From Albula goreensis (Eukaryota; Chordata; Actinopteri; Albuliformes; Albulidae), in assembly GCA_022829145.1 (NCBI GenBank), contig CM040742.1, positions 5,391,538 through 5,455,537 of the forward strand: a stretch of DNA of 64,000 bases, given 5' to 3'. Below the pieces are notes generated by a model. It did not search any database. It was not told where the DNA came from and saw nothing but the letters and a program-made list of their open reading frames with translations. Shown here piece after piece: positions 34,008 through 46,819 of the stretch. Both the position numbers and the translations under genes were made by a program. The number at the start of each line of letters is the position of its first letter. The first letter of the stretch is position 1.

Positions 34008-37000
34008 GCCTCAGTGTTTAGGGTTTGCTGAATAACTGCTATAATATGACAGCATGTTTCAACATTATTTTAAATTGTCCCAAAGTTTTGTCTTAATATA
34101 ACCTATGCCATGAAGCAGTAGAATGTAGTCTTCTAAGTTGTTCTCTTTTTACAAAACCAACGGCTACACATCTGAAACAAACTAACAATCAGTGCTACAG
34201 AAGACAATGACATAGAATTAAACCACAGACACTTCACTCTTCTTAAACAGGCACTAATGTCTACAATCAAGACAAATGTGTACCTTAGCTAGTTCTGATG
34301 TGCCATTATACTGTGACCTCCATAGAGACGGGTTGCAATCTGCCATTACTTTACTCATCAGTCAGAGAGATTTCTCACCATTCCATGCTCTCTATGCTAA
34401 TTTACGTACCCCCTACTGCACAGTGCTGGTAATTCAGATGCGTCTTGTCAAGGAGTTCTCCCGAAATGTTGCCGGAAGAGGCACCTTCCGTTTGATTACA
34501 TCCCCGCAAATTTAACCCTAATCACACATGTGCCCTCTCACCCACGCATGCAAGCTCAGTAGAAAAACGTTTAAAATATATCTAGCATTTCAAATCTACA
34601 GTAAACTGTTAATATTATCCACAAACTTTGACAAAACACCAAAGTAGTCACATATTTTATTGTGTACAAACGATAAGCTAAAGTACGGTAATATTTCAAT
34701 TGAGTTGTAATGTGTTTTGCATTCCCCGCACGCAAGCCGCACATGAATCATTCAGCATACAGCGAAAATGAACTGAGAAACAGGAGCTCAGTTTTTAGAG
34801 GAATTGTACAAGAGTAGATAGAGAGAGATCTTCTTTATGAGGCTTTCCAGAATGATTAATTTGTTGCGGTAGGGCGGCTCTTTGTAGGCTGAGGAAACCT
34901 CTTTAAGAGAACAATAAAATAAAATGTAAGGATTCACATTATTCAGCACAGCCATTGTGTTAAAGTGGTGATATACATTAACCGTTGTAAACACTGGGGT
35001 TCATTTACATGGCATTGCATGGCTTCCGGAGGTAAAGCTGGAAAAAGCCGTACTCAGGTATGTTTGTCTCATGGTTTATCAGATCTGGCTTTGATGCTTC
35101 TCCGCTTGGGAGTGAACATATCGCCATAGCCCCAGACTTCTGTCTTATTAGTGTCCTTATTATTGAGCAGTGCAACATCAGCCGGTAAATGTTACAGTCT
35201 ATCTGTTCTTTTGTAACGTGTGTGCGTCTTTTTCTGCACTCCAGCACTTTCTAAATCCAGTTCTTTAGAGAATAACACATTCGGTTGGTGGGTCAGTGAT
35301 GTATTCTTTTCGTTCCCCAGTTTAACATACGAGCCAAAGCATGCTAATGGAATTTGGATGCCTCTACCCCCTGTTCCTGTAGAGAGCGGCCTTTGCAACT
35401 CAATGCCAACACAGCTGTGTCTAGCAGTGTGTAACTAAACCCTAATGTGTACAGCTGTACTCAAGTACGAAACATAATGAGATAGCATGTGAGAATGCTA
35501 CACCCAGTCGCTCACATAGAACAACACTGGCACACAGACAGGACTGACCCCCCGATGGCACAATTAAGCATTCAGCCTGACTAGAACAAACCAAGCACTA
35601 TTAAAAGCGGGCAGGGGTCCTTAAGAGCTGTACCTGATTCACGAAGCCTTACAAAAAACCCATTAAGACCCAAAAATAAGAACTGTATTCAGAAGCAAAC
35701 AGCCAGCCAAAGGATAAATCAGTTCAAATAAACGGTCTGGATGCGAAACAACCTAATAAAACATGACATCACTTTTTAATTGTTATATTGGGATATTAAT
35801 ACTTGCTATTTGGTAATGGCTCATTTGTGAAATAATTATAATAATTATAATAATAATATTAAATCAAGAAATGACTGACTGCTGATTGTGTGGTCACATA
35901 ATGATTTTTGAATGAAATCAAAAACAGAAAATGAACATGAACAGAAAATTATTATACTGTAGTATATATGGATTAATTATATATTATTAATCACTCACAT
36001 TAAAAATTCTGTGTATGTTTGTTGTTGGGTGAGGAATATTGAGTGACATTTAAATAAGTTGATATATCATCACAACACATTTTATTTTTCCCCAGCTGAA
36101 CAGAACTGTCACCACTCACACCCACAAAAGACTGCCAGTGACTAAACATGTGACTCAGCTAGCTCTGCCACTTTTAACACCGAAAATGTGAAACCAATCA
36201 CATACTGCCTGGCTGGCCAGGAGAGGGAGCTATAGAGCAATGAGACCGATGAGTTTGAATGGCTTACCCTCTGGTATGCTCAAGTTTGACTAATGAGGAC
36301 CTCCAGCTGTAGCCAGTAATTGCACACAGTCCATGTGTGACACAAGGCTGCGCCACGTCATTTTATGAGCAAATTTAATGCGGGGAGAAGAGAAAATGCA
36401 ATAGAAGGAAGACGAGTCGAACCACTCAGGGGGTAAAGATGTGAACAACAGTTTACTCATATGGTTTTAATGAGCAAAATCAATTAAGCTTGCAGGCACA
36501 TGTTTAATCGTACCAACAAATTATCACCATTTTGTCAAATACCAGACCATATTAGTGCCTCACATTAATTACAACATCTGATGGCACACAAAGCCTGACA
36601 TTTGTTATCCAAAATGGCTGCCATGGCAATAGTCAACAAAGCATCTTCAAATAGGTATTTTTGAAATCTACATTTAAAAAAAAAGTAAAATAGATTTGAC
36701 CTTATCCTCCTTATTCTGAACAAAATGAGTAATGGAACCGAGTAATGAAGTAACCTCGTAATTCCATTTGAATAAATTACGGTAATCAGTTCTCAGTAGG
36801 CTTTACAGGCTAATTATAACAAAATGCATGTAAACCTGCACCTGTGAATCAATGCGACGGAGCACTCACGCAGACCCGGGGAATTGAAATCCAGTGGAGG
36901 CTATTGATCCATCTCGAAAAAGCAACGTGATTCAAGCAAACTGAAACCTGCTGACTATTGTCCTGGTGCTTAGAATCAGTGAGTCACATTCATACCTGCA

Positions 37001-38135
37001 TTCGTGAATGTATAAATCCTGTCAAACTGGATACATTTTGGTTGCGTACATCCCGTACCATTAACAGGGCAGTACACTCATTTGCTTTAAGGGAAAGACA
37101 TCCATTATTAGGAATATCCATTACCTACTTTTTAATATCTAATAAAGTTCAGTTACCAGAAGCTATAGATGAACCAAACACATGCGTTTCAAATGGAAAA
37201 ATCATGCACGTTTGTTTTAGGAAGATTTTTGAAAAGAGACCGTTACAAAAGAGATTTTGCTAATTCCTACGATTTATCATCTCCATACAAATTTCACACT
37301 GTAATTTCTTTGTTCACATTACGAATACTGTATGGAAAGTCTCATAATTCTAGGAATAAAAAAAAAAAAATGAAGTTACGCGTGTGTTACACTTTCAAGT
37401 CAGGCACATCACTGCAGTTGAGGGACCCAGTCGGAGAGGAAAACAGTTTGGTCGTCCATTGTTCAAAAGCTGGGGATGGTGGAGATTATTTGTAAGCCTG
37501 TTTCTTTACAGGTGACAGGGCACCGCGCAGCCGGAGTAAATCAGCGTCACCTTCGGAGGAAACTTTTCTCCACCATGTCAGATTGATCTGAATCGTCACT
37601 TACATCAGATCAGTCCTTACCTCCACAAAGGTAATCAATTCGGAGAGACGGCTCCTTCTGTAAGGCCCAATCGATTTTCCGTTGAGTTCGAATTCAAGCG
37701 ATTCTTAACACCCATTATCTTTTCTGAACGAGAGTGTCTGTCTAGCGATTCACTTGATTTGCTCATTCATCTGTTCCTCCATTAAGCAAAGAATAATTTT
37801 TTTTTCCCCCTATGGTGGCGAAGCTACAGCACATCTTGGAAAGCTTTTAAGCATGAGACCAGAAGTAATCCACAAACACTTTCTGAATGAGTGAAAATGA
37901 CTTAAAACCCCTTGAATAGTCAAACATGTGTCGCAAATCCAATATTCTGAAGTACAGCTCGGAAGCCATTCACCGCATAACAATCAGACTACATTGTCGA
38001 TCGCTGTCTGGGTTATGAACTCATTTTTATGTGCTCTGATTATTAGTTATGGTGAAGGTGAAATGTCCATTACAATCAATACATAACTGTATGCATAATA
38101 ATACATAACCAAATTAGTTTTGTGTCATTTCATAT
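34004..38135. other. AT-rich DNA with scattered CNE-like words, no gene seen
   Basis: Weak CNE-like patches at about 35000-35190 (CTTCCGGAGGTAAAGCTGG) and 37380-37700 (GGCACCGCGCAGCCGGAG). A TAA/ATT low-complexity stretch lies at about 35830-35865. No coding support. Confidence 0.5.
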
Positions 38136-38139
38136 TTTG

Positions 38140-39010
38140 GAGCATGCATGAATGATGCCATTAGGGAGATCTTTAATTTATCAGATCAAATTGTGCACCT
38201 CTTTTTCCAGAGATGCTTGTTTTGCGGCTTACGGCATGGGATAAAAAAAAAAAAATCCTTCATTGATTAAAAGTGTGAAGGTTAGAGAAGCCTTGAGACT
38301 AATGTAAATCCACGCTCATTTACTAAACAAACCCCGCTAATGTAATCAGGCTCTAATAAGAGGCTGACCTTAAAGGGACAAAAAACATTTTCTAAGATTT
38401 CCAGGTCTTTTGTGCTACCTATCAAAGCCCATAACCCATACACTGAACTCCTTTTATTTGTAATAAATAGCATCGAGGCTGACATTTAACACGTAACACC
38501 GTATGCTAACATGAATCTGTATCTGAATGCCATGGGCTTCTGAATACTCCCTAGTGATGGAAAATTACAGTGCTGTGTCAACATATCTATTGCTACATTG
38601 TATGCGTACACACACACGTATATATAGATATATACAGGCAGTAAGATTAATCAAAAATATGTATTTCAACCGCTAACATGCCCTCCAGCCAATAACATCT
38701 GAGGTGCCAGTCAGCTCTGGCCTACCTTCTCTTATCTCCATTCATACGACACCAGGCTGCAATACTCAGCCGTCACTGTGTGTATAACCGCACATTCAAA
38801 ATGCATGTCAATCACTACAACCTGGGTGAATTAAGGACACAATGGAAGAACAACTCTTTCAATGCATTCATTCGAATGATTATTTATGTTCAAAGCACCC
38901 CCAAAGACGCCCTTTGTATAAATTTTGACAAATGCAATGATTTAAATTTCAGATGTACCCAAAGGCCGAGATCAAACTACCATATTGGCAATGGCTGCCA
39001 TTGAATACAA
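38140..39010. promoter_or_regulatory. CNE-like cluster
   Basis: Three unique patches: about 38140-38245 (GAGATCTTTAATTTATCAGA, TTTTGCGGCTTACGGCATGG), 38310-38480 and 38770-39005 (TGCATGTCAATCACTACAAC, then CTTTGTATAAATTTTGACAA). An AT microsatellite-like stretch near 38610-38640 separates the last two. There are no coding frames. Confidence 0.28.
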
Positions 39011-39014
39011 TTCT

Positions 39015-40195
39015 TAAAGGATTAGAAATGAAATGATCTGCCGTTGTATTGGATGTGTCTAGTGTGCATTAGAAACAGGTCAGGAATATGAAAGGAATAA
39101 CAATGAAATGAGAGCAGACATGAAGGCTGAGATATATGCTTCTGCCAGGGACTCATGCCGTGACCAGGAACAAATACACTTCTTCCAAGTCTCCATTTAA
39201 TAGAAGGAGACGTTCATTACATTTGAGAAGTGGAGCCATTTTATTACCCCCCACACAGCCGGTTAGCATCATTATTCTGGAAAGTTTTATGTATTGATTT
39301 TTCCCCCGTGGTAGCTTAGTGGGAATGACTTACATTATCAACTAATAAAGCCACTCTTGCAATATCATATATCAAATGAGGGCCAGTCTGAATTATTTCA
39401 ACATGAAATAGGTTAGGTGAAGGTGAAGGCTAGGTGAAATTCTAAAAGATTGATTTTTTTATTTAAGTTTGCCATTTTTTTTAAGTTGCTTGAAGCTTAA
39501 TGTCATTCATGGATCATACCGCATTGTGTGTGCAAATTTAGCATGTACTCAACAATACAGACCTAGGTAATGTGTACTAAGATGATAAAAATGTGTTATC
39601 GTCTTAGCACCTATTTTGTTCAATAATAGATGATTGGTTGATCGCATGCTAATTTCAGTAGAAACTGAAGACTTTTCAGCCAGTCATTTGATTTTACTGG
39701 TTCGTACTCTTATGGTGTGTATTTCTCTTTCTTCTGTCTGTCTATCCATCAGCAGTTCAGTTCTGTGTGAGACTATTTTATTACAGATAGATTCAGATTA
39801 GATTTATTAGAATAGATGTATTAGAATATTTTTGACTGCTAGGCCATTTCTAGACTTTTTTTATTTCATGTTAATTCATTTTTTTTTTGGAAATTCAGTC
39901 CAGTAATCTGAAATCGGGCCCAATTTCTTGCAGTTGTCCAACATTGCTTGATAAATGGTATCAACTCGTCAACCATAAAAGCATCTGTCACATGTCTGTG
40001 AAATCGTGAAATGTAGAGAATCTCTCACATAGTTTTGAAATATGTCCAATATGAAACGCTGATAAGCTACAAAGCCCTTGGCTCCAGTTTTCTAGACTTT
40101 TGACAGAATAATCAAACTGCATACATATATATATATAGAGCTATGTTTACTAAGAACCCCTCATTCATCTTCCTGTGCCATTTCTGTGTGTGTGT
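39015..40195. other. AT-rich DNA, no gene seen
   Basis: Contains AGGTGAAGGTGAAGGCTAGG near 39414 and a TTAGAAT duplication near 39803-39820. If the 40199 exon is real, this is intron. Confidence 0.5.
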
Positions 40196-40198
40196 TTC

Positions 40199-40331
40199 AG
40201 AGCTCTACACCCAATATTTAAAGGAATACAGTGCTCAAAAGGGTCACTCCGCTGACAGGGACTTGAAGGGAAGGATTCTGGATCCAATTAGTAACAGTGG
40301 TGTGATGAGGAAAACAGACGTCTGGAATTGA
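40199..40331 (+). CDS. Candidate 3'-terminal coding exon, unrecognised protein
   Basis: A good splice-acceptor context (TCTTCCTGTGCC, then TTTCTGTGTGTGTGTTTCAG) precedes position 40199. From there one frame is open to a TGA at 40329-40331. If the exon starts with the last two bases of a split codon, it would encode about 43 residues beginning LYTQYLKEYSAQKGHSADRD and ending MRKTDVWN. The peptide is polar and looks helix-forming, but I cannot match it to a family. A possible branch point (TTTACTAAG) lies about 50 bases upstream. No partner exon could be identified in the window, so this may be a chance acceptor. The frame alone is too short to be evidence. Confidence 0.2.
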
Positions 40332-40334
40332 AAT

Positions 40335-42545
40335 CTCCCTCTGTTCTGTTCTGTTTCGATCACTGACTCACACTGGGTCCTCTCATTCTTGTGGCCGAAC
40401 ATGATGAGCTGGCGTCTAACATTTCTGCCGGTCGGAGGGTTTCGGATTCAGAATCTGAACATCATAGAACCCACGTGGAATGAAGTAAGCCATGTGAACG
40501 AAATACAGTTTTTATGTTGTCCTTTCTAAGACGTGGTTTGGCAGAGCGATTCAGGTGTTTTATCCACACACGGTGAATGGCACCTTGGCTTATATTCCAA
40601 ATCTGGATTCCAGAGGACTGAGTCCCTAACCCTCACAGCTATGCATTCATCTGTAATGCATTTTACATGCTATGTTCTCCTGCCCACAATGAATACTATT
40701 TCCAGGTCCATAGCATGCACTCACACATTGTCTGACTGTGATTTCATACTGGTAGATGGCAAGAACGAACATGCGTGTTCCTTGACACCTCTGCAAATCT
40801 GCCCGAGCAATACAGATGAGAAAACACATTGGGGATGTGAGGCCATTCCAAAGTGTGAATCCACGCTGGTGAGCCGTCCTTCGCTCGCAGCTCCTGCCGG
40901 TGTAAGCTGTCACTTCAAACACGTCTGCCAAATGTTAGTCTTTTGGATAACCACGTCTCTCCTGCCTGTGAATGTTCTGTTCCGTTAATTTGCGATGTTA
41001 GCGATCGTTCATGGAGGTGTAATCCACAGAAGATTTCACATTCACAGCTCAAGTGTGGATGGGGGTGAAAATTAGCCCTCGTTCCAAAACGATACATTAT
41101 TTTAAACAACACACGCCGGTGGAAGATTTACTGCTCTTTTTTTTAAACCTGAAAAAGAATTAATCCTTTACATGAGAAGCTGTTCCAATAAGATCGAATC
41201 ACTCGTTTTACAGTGTATTTATTTTCTGTTCGGTCTGTTTCATTTAAACGGAGGAAGCAAGACAAAGTCTTTAAAGAATCAAGCATTTCTGCTGTTGACA
41301 AACATGGCATAGAGTAAACTTGAATGGATTGAATATATGTTGCATCTATAAAATCAATATCAATAAATTTTCAGACATAGACAAAACATTTCCTTGTCTG
41401 CACACACTTTGGTTAATATTTTACCAACCCACAATGGCTTTTTTGTTTTAAGCGGCATCAGCAAATAAATATATGGACCAGTCTGTATTTGGAATTTTTA
41501 TCTCCTTTGTATATTTTGTGTGTATTTTTATCTCTTTTGGTGTTCTAGTCCATGCTGGCATGATGAAACAAATACACAATCTGATTTTAATTGCAATGAT
41601 GATATGCTACAGTGATGATATTTAATCTTATTTATGTGAAAAAGAAAGCAAACAAACCAAACATTAATTTAAAAAAGACTCTTGAATTCAAACATCTACA
41701 TCTTTGTCTTCTAAATTCTAGACAAACTCAAGAGTCGTTAAAAAAATAAGAACATCAAATAGGCTAAAAATAGGCTTCATAAGCTACATTGATATGTATA
41801 GTGTTTAGGTTCCATTGGGGGAGGCAATGACTTGTAGAAAATCAGTCTGTGATCTTAACCCTTTGAAGGTAAGGGTTACAGTCTCAATAAAAGCAAAAAA
41901 TCATTTTGTTAATCTCAACTCTCCATGGGAAGAAAGAACAATTTTGAAGACTGCTTCATATTTCTAACGAAAAGAGGAAATCAGGGCTGGATAGACGATG
42001 ACATTCAAAACCTGACCTTATTTCCCATGTGGGTGATCCCTGTGCGGTAGGTCACAGATATGATTGCGCTGAGAATTTCACTGCCACTCCGTACGACCTC
42101 TGTTCCCTTACTGCTGAGCCATTTAGAGGCATCGACGATGGAAACCATGGCACTTCATCATCAATGTAATCAAGATCTCCACCATGCGAGAAACTTCAAT
42201 ATATCTCTCCATGAAATTAATGCAGCCGTAGCTTTTACTTGGGCTATCGTGCAATATTTTATGTATGTATGTACGTAAATGTTTATTTACTTATTTGCGA
42301 TCGAGCAGGCTGACTGACTCTTTCAAGTCCTAGAATGTGTTTGAACGTATGCAAAAATATATGCGACTTCATGGTATGTGTGAATCACGGCCTATTGACT
42401 TTAGGAATCATACCATGATCATTATTTGCAGTCAAGCATGGCACACTTGGGATATTGTCAACATCGGGGTTTATATTCTTTACTGTGCTCTTGCTTCACC
42501 ACATAAAACTCAATTTTCAGGCAGCGTAAACATCACAGACGCGAT
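40335..42545. other. Mixed unique DNA, no gene seen
   Basis: 40380-41110 is GC-balanced and carries overlapping frames on both strands (up to 151 codons) without recognisable content. It would be the 3' untranslated region if the 40199 exon were real. An AT-rich remainder follows. Confidence 0.4.
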
Positions 42546-42550
42546 TTTCA

Positions 42551-42581
42551 TTTTAGCACACATACAATATGTGTGCTAAAA
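42551..42581. other. Perfect hairpin, 14-bp stem and 3-base loop
   Basis: The left arm TTTTAGCACACATA pairs with the right arm TATGTGTGCTAAAA around the loop CAA. A second small inverted repeat follows at once (AGAAGT at 42581-42586 with ACTTCT at 42597-42602), and both loops hold ACAAT. Perfect pairing without a surrounding repeat is unusual here. It could be a MITE relic, a cruciform or a transcript hairpin, but it is too short for a standard miRNA precursor. Confidence 0.85.
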
Positions 42582-42661
42582 GAAGTACAATATGCGACTT
42601 CTGGGAGGGACTGTGGATATTGTCGTTAGCACCCTCCTGTTTGCCTAATGGAGGAGACTGA

Positions 42662-42673
42662 GGGGGGGGGGGG
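42662..42673 (+). repeat. G12 homopolymer
   Basis: Twelve consecutive G within an otherwise AT-rich region. Prone to slippage and miscalling. Confidence 0.93.
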
Positions 42674-42679
42674 CGCAAA

Positions 42680-43535
42680 AGGGGAACCTAATATGAATTT
42701 TCAGATTGGCTTTTGTCTCCAAACAAATGTTTATTGTGAATGTCAGTTAATAACATGTCGCGTTAATCAAAAGCAGAATTTTTTTTTTTCCCTCCTGCTG
42801 CCAACAAGTGTCCAGTTCTACAAAGGACCTTGTGCCAGAGATACATCTGCTTTATTCAAAGAAAACAGTAATTATGTGAGGAGAAATGATCATGCCCGGC
42901 CGTTTTGTAGAGGCCTCCCTGTCTGCGCAGTCCAAGGGTAGTTTGAGCGTTGTAATATTCAGGACCCAGCAGACATAGGATCCCCCATAATAACACAGCG
43001 GAGCCACTCGATTCTGTAGTCTAAACAACAAACCAAATCAGCACAAGGAAACACAGTATAGACTTTCACTATTATTTATTTATATATTTATACTAATATG
43101 AATGTGTGTTTGTGTGTGCGTGTTCTTGCTTTTTTCATTATGGAGCTGCTTATATTTTTTTATCTTCAGATTTTATACTCTGCTAGTTCATTTTCTCCAC
43201 AGCTTGCTGTGCTGTCCTTAGTGTTGATTTAATGGAGGTTCTGCTTCCTTTACTTCTCGACAGATTTTTCTTGACTTACATTTGCGACGCTTCCTCACTT
43301 TTTTCATTATGGCCATTTGACAAAAGTGGCTCGTTCCCGAAGTTCGTAGTTAGAAGCGAATCTCTGCGGTGAATGCCAACACTGAGCACAAATGAAGACT
43401 TTTTGCAAACTGCGCTTCAGCAAACTGAGAGGCCTCGACGGGTGAGCCATCTTTTCGTGGATTGTACCTATCACTCCCTTTCATTCTTCTCCTTTTAGGC
43501 TACAGATAATTTCCTACAGAAAAGAGGGTTGAGGC
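42680..43535. other. Unique DNA, no gene seen
   Basis: Short T and A runs and a small GT-rich patch near 43105-43122. 43200-43470 is a weak CNE-like patch. Confidence 0.5.
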
Positions 43536-43537
43536 AA

Positions 43538-43575
43538 TGAAAGAAAGAAAGAAACAAACAAACAAACAAACAAAG
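43538..43575 (+). repeat. Compound (GAAA)n(CAAA)n microsatellite
   Basis: GAAA units pass into CAAA units without a gap. A looser AAAGAAACACAAAG tail follows to about 43594. Confidence 0.92.
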
Positions 43576-43811
43576 CACAAAGAAACACAAAGACAGCTGA
43601 TTCCTGGAAATTTCTCTGCCTAGCTCTGGCTGGGTGTGATGGAATAGTCTGGAAAACATTAATGGTCAAAGGATCACAGCTACATTTTCAAAATACCAGA
43701 CGTATTGTTTCTTAACACCCAGCTCCCTGGAGCCCCTCCATTTTGCCAGTTATGTTAATGGTGACAGACGCATTGTGTGGGAGAGTCACACTCTGTTCCC
43801 ATGATTAATTA

Positions 43812-43880
43812 ATGAATTGCATTTATATAGCACTTTTTTGTCCCATTCAATTTCTCAAAGTACTTCACAGTGAAACATTC
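43812..43880 (+). repeat. Short fish-type dispersed repeat remnant
   Basis: Contains GCATTTATATAGCACTTTTT, then about 17 bp later CTCAAAGTACTTCACAGTG. The pair ATTTATATAGCGCTTTT ... AAAGCGCTTTACAG is a familiar, very common motif in fish genomes, and here it is slightly decayed. Recognised from memory, not from a search. Confidence 0.4.
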
Positions 43881-43884
43881 TCAA

Positions 43885-46500
43885 AATGCATCTGTTCTGC
43901 ATCTTTATCTTGCAAAGAGAGGTTAAGCATTCGAAATGTTTGCGTTGAATAATTTAACATAGCAGTATAGTATGGCTGTATAATGAAGGAGAATGGGCTG
44001 AATGAACAATTATATATATATGGAGTGAATATATAATATATATTGGTTTGATGTGGGTTTTATCTTATGGATTTTCTCTTATATTCCATATTCCCATTCA
44101 TAAATGTCACAATGGAATGCTGCAAGCAATTCTTCACACCATGTAACCTACTGCACCTGAAAACACTGCTTTAAATTATGTATATCATATATATTCTTTA
44201 TGTAATGAAGATGGCAGGGTGATTTGGCCGTTCAACAGGTGCTTTCATGATTATTATCATGCTTACTTTATGTGCAATAAATCTTTTGATTCATAATTAT
44301 ACATATCACAATGTAAAACCATATCATTCAACCATTACATTTGTCTAGATTTCCAATTGTCTATAACTACTAGATAGGATGATATAGAGATCCTATGCAT
44401 GTCTCTCTGTTCAGAGCGGGTGAGTATCCAATACTCAGGGACAGCCTTTGTGTCATCGTCATTCAGCACACACTGTGATGCAGAGTCGGAAGTGACACAG
44501 TGAACAAAGTCACCCTGTCACACAAGGATTAGTCCGTATCCCCATAATCTCAGGCCTTTTCAACTAAGCTCGCGCTTTCTGCTGACAGAAGACCAGCACA
44601 GTCAGGTGATTCCGGTCATCCCCCTTCCATGCGTTTAGTTTTATTAGAGATGAGTTACAGTCATTTTCACTGTGCCTCTATTCACTCGCGCTCCACAGCC
44701 CGGTCTGCATGTGTTGTTACAGCTTACCGGGCGAAGCGCTGGTCGTGCGAGCAAGTCACTGGATTAGTGCAAATAACTGAAGGATGGGTTCTGACAGGAA
44801 GAAGAAAAGGAGCTGGGCTTTCTTCAGAGGATCTAGGCTCTATAATTGCTGTTGGCTATCTTTGAGGAGTTGGATTTTTGCTCATGAAAATATTCTGGTT
44901 GCACTGCCAATCACTAAGGGCAAGGAGAGGATATGTGTGCCAGCGATCCTATTTGAAGATTACATTCTGAGAGTCAGTGTTCAGAATATGCAGTATCTTT
45001 CATCTCTTTCTTTAAGCACTGCTGGACTTGTTTTCCATGTGTCACAAGTTGTTAATCCCAAAATATTGGCGTTTTTTTCTTCCCCTTTTCATTTTCATGC
45101 AGAAAACAATGATTTTGAGAAAAAAAGTGGGTTAAACTAAGGCCGATTTTTGGTGTGCAGAACTGCAGTGCGGTCGGTGACACTTTTTGACATCAGTGTG
45201 ATGTGTGCATAAATGCATACAGTCCCAAGAGTTTTGCAGCAGTAAAATGAGATTTGGGTGTGGTCGTAGGTGCTGTTCATTAATTAAAATGTTAATACAC
45301 ATGACCCACATTGCCTACCCTGGAGTTTGTGCATATATGAGAATGTTTTCATGTCGGTTTAAAGTATTGTAAATGTCAACTTATGTCCTGACTTTTGCAT
45401 AAGATCAGTTACATTGAATGTATGATCAATACCATTAAATTATTGGTTTCAAAGGAGTCAATTTAGAATGACTTGCACATGGACACAGGTGATAATCGTT
45501 AACTTACAAATACAGATAAGTGGGTCCATGTACAGATAGAACATTAAGTTCTGTTGGCATGGTAGATGAGTCCTAAGCTTCCACTGAGTTTGGGGTTTGA
45601 AAGGCAAAACTTCTCTGGTTTAGGGATATTGTGAACAGGAAATTATTCACAGTTGAAATTAAAACCACCAAAAAACCATTTATGGAAAAAATGACCTGGA
45701 CAGCAAGCTCAGTGTCTGCCTTACCCACCATCATTTTTCAGTCGAAAAGTAAACATGTTTAATTTCGGGCTATTTTGCCAATAAAGATCCACTTTGTTGT
45801 AATGAGGGGTAAGAAGTAAAAGGATAAGGTTTGAATAAAAATTTTGGCATTTTAACTTGGCAGATGGATCACATAGTTTCAAGATTCATCTTCACTTTGG
45901 ACCCATTTCAGTTCCGACAAAGGTTTTCGGTCACATGTTCTCTGACCAGATGCCCTCAACTGAAAGTGCTCGCTTTGTTTGAACGATCAGCACAATTCAT
46001 CCCTGGCATGAAGCGGAGATGTAATTCTATGAGCAGTCTGTGTTGAGGCTCCCCACTGGGATAATGACAAGATCATTTTTTTTTCATTCAGTGTCCTTCA
46101 TTTTAACCTCATCTGGTACTTCAGTGACTGGCTGCAGTTTGAAGCTCAGATTTATATTAAGAACTTCAAATAAAGTAACAGCTGAATGTATATACGTTGT
46201 CTGAGTGTTGGTCATAAAATATCATAACTGCCATTTGATTGTTCATTCAAAAATAAACCATTCAAATACTATATACATTTAGAAGAGAAGTATGGCAAAG
46301 ATCTGTTTCATGAGGTTTTTCCCCTCAAATTAAATGTATTCATGAAAACAGCCACAATTAATGATTAAAGTAAACTTGATTCATGATGTGTTTCTGAATA
46401 GTCAACTTGGACACCTTTAATAACATGAACAGCACACTTTTTAACTAAACTATATTTTACACAGTTACAACCACTTCGCATATTATATTAAATTCAGGCC
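43885..46500. other. AT-rich DNA with one GC-richer patch, no gene seen
   Basis: 44520-44870 is GC-richer and contains AAGCTCGCGCTTTCTGCTG and CTTACCGGGCGAAGCGCTGG words, so it is a weak CNE candidate. The 118-codon frame at 44784-45140 shows no domain. Confidence 0.45.
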
Positions 46501-46623
46501 TGCCGACTAACCCAAATGGATTTTTCTGGACGTATTCTTTATATTATTCTCGTGTGCCCGAGTAATTGCAAGGTCGGCCTACGATTGCAAGTTCAGCTCG
46601 GCTGTATTACCAGACTGATCCCG

Positions 46624-46815
46624 TCACAGATAGGGTGGGTTGGCCAGGTTTTCTGGGTTTATTTCAACAGTGGTTCCTCCAAACAACATGCCAGGCACCC
46701 ACAGGCTACCAGTTGTCATCACTGAGAGATAGGCTTTTTCTCTGATCTGAGCCAGCTTCTGCTTTAGTGGTGCGTGGATCGTAGGGTGTAAAACGCTCTC
46801 TGGCGACTGCATCAA
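46624..46815 (-). other. Short protein-like open frame, unrecognised
   Basis: A 63-codon minus-strand frame whose C-terminal half (around SVMTTGSLWVPGMLFGGTTV) looks amphipathic, with a hydrophobic stretch. No convincing donor or acceptor pair or start context is visible. It could be a chance frame over a CNE-like patch, since the DNA here is more GC-rich and less repetitive than its flanks. Confidence 0.12.
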
Positions 46816-46819
46816 AGGA

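Noticed and set aside
40533-40988. 151-codon plus-strand frame
   Set aside because: It overlaps a long minus-strand frame, has no family signature, and the composition explains the openness.
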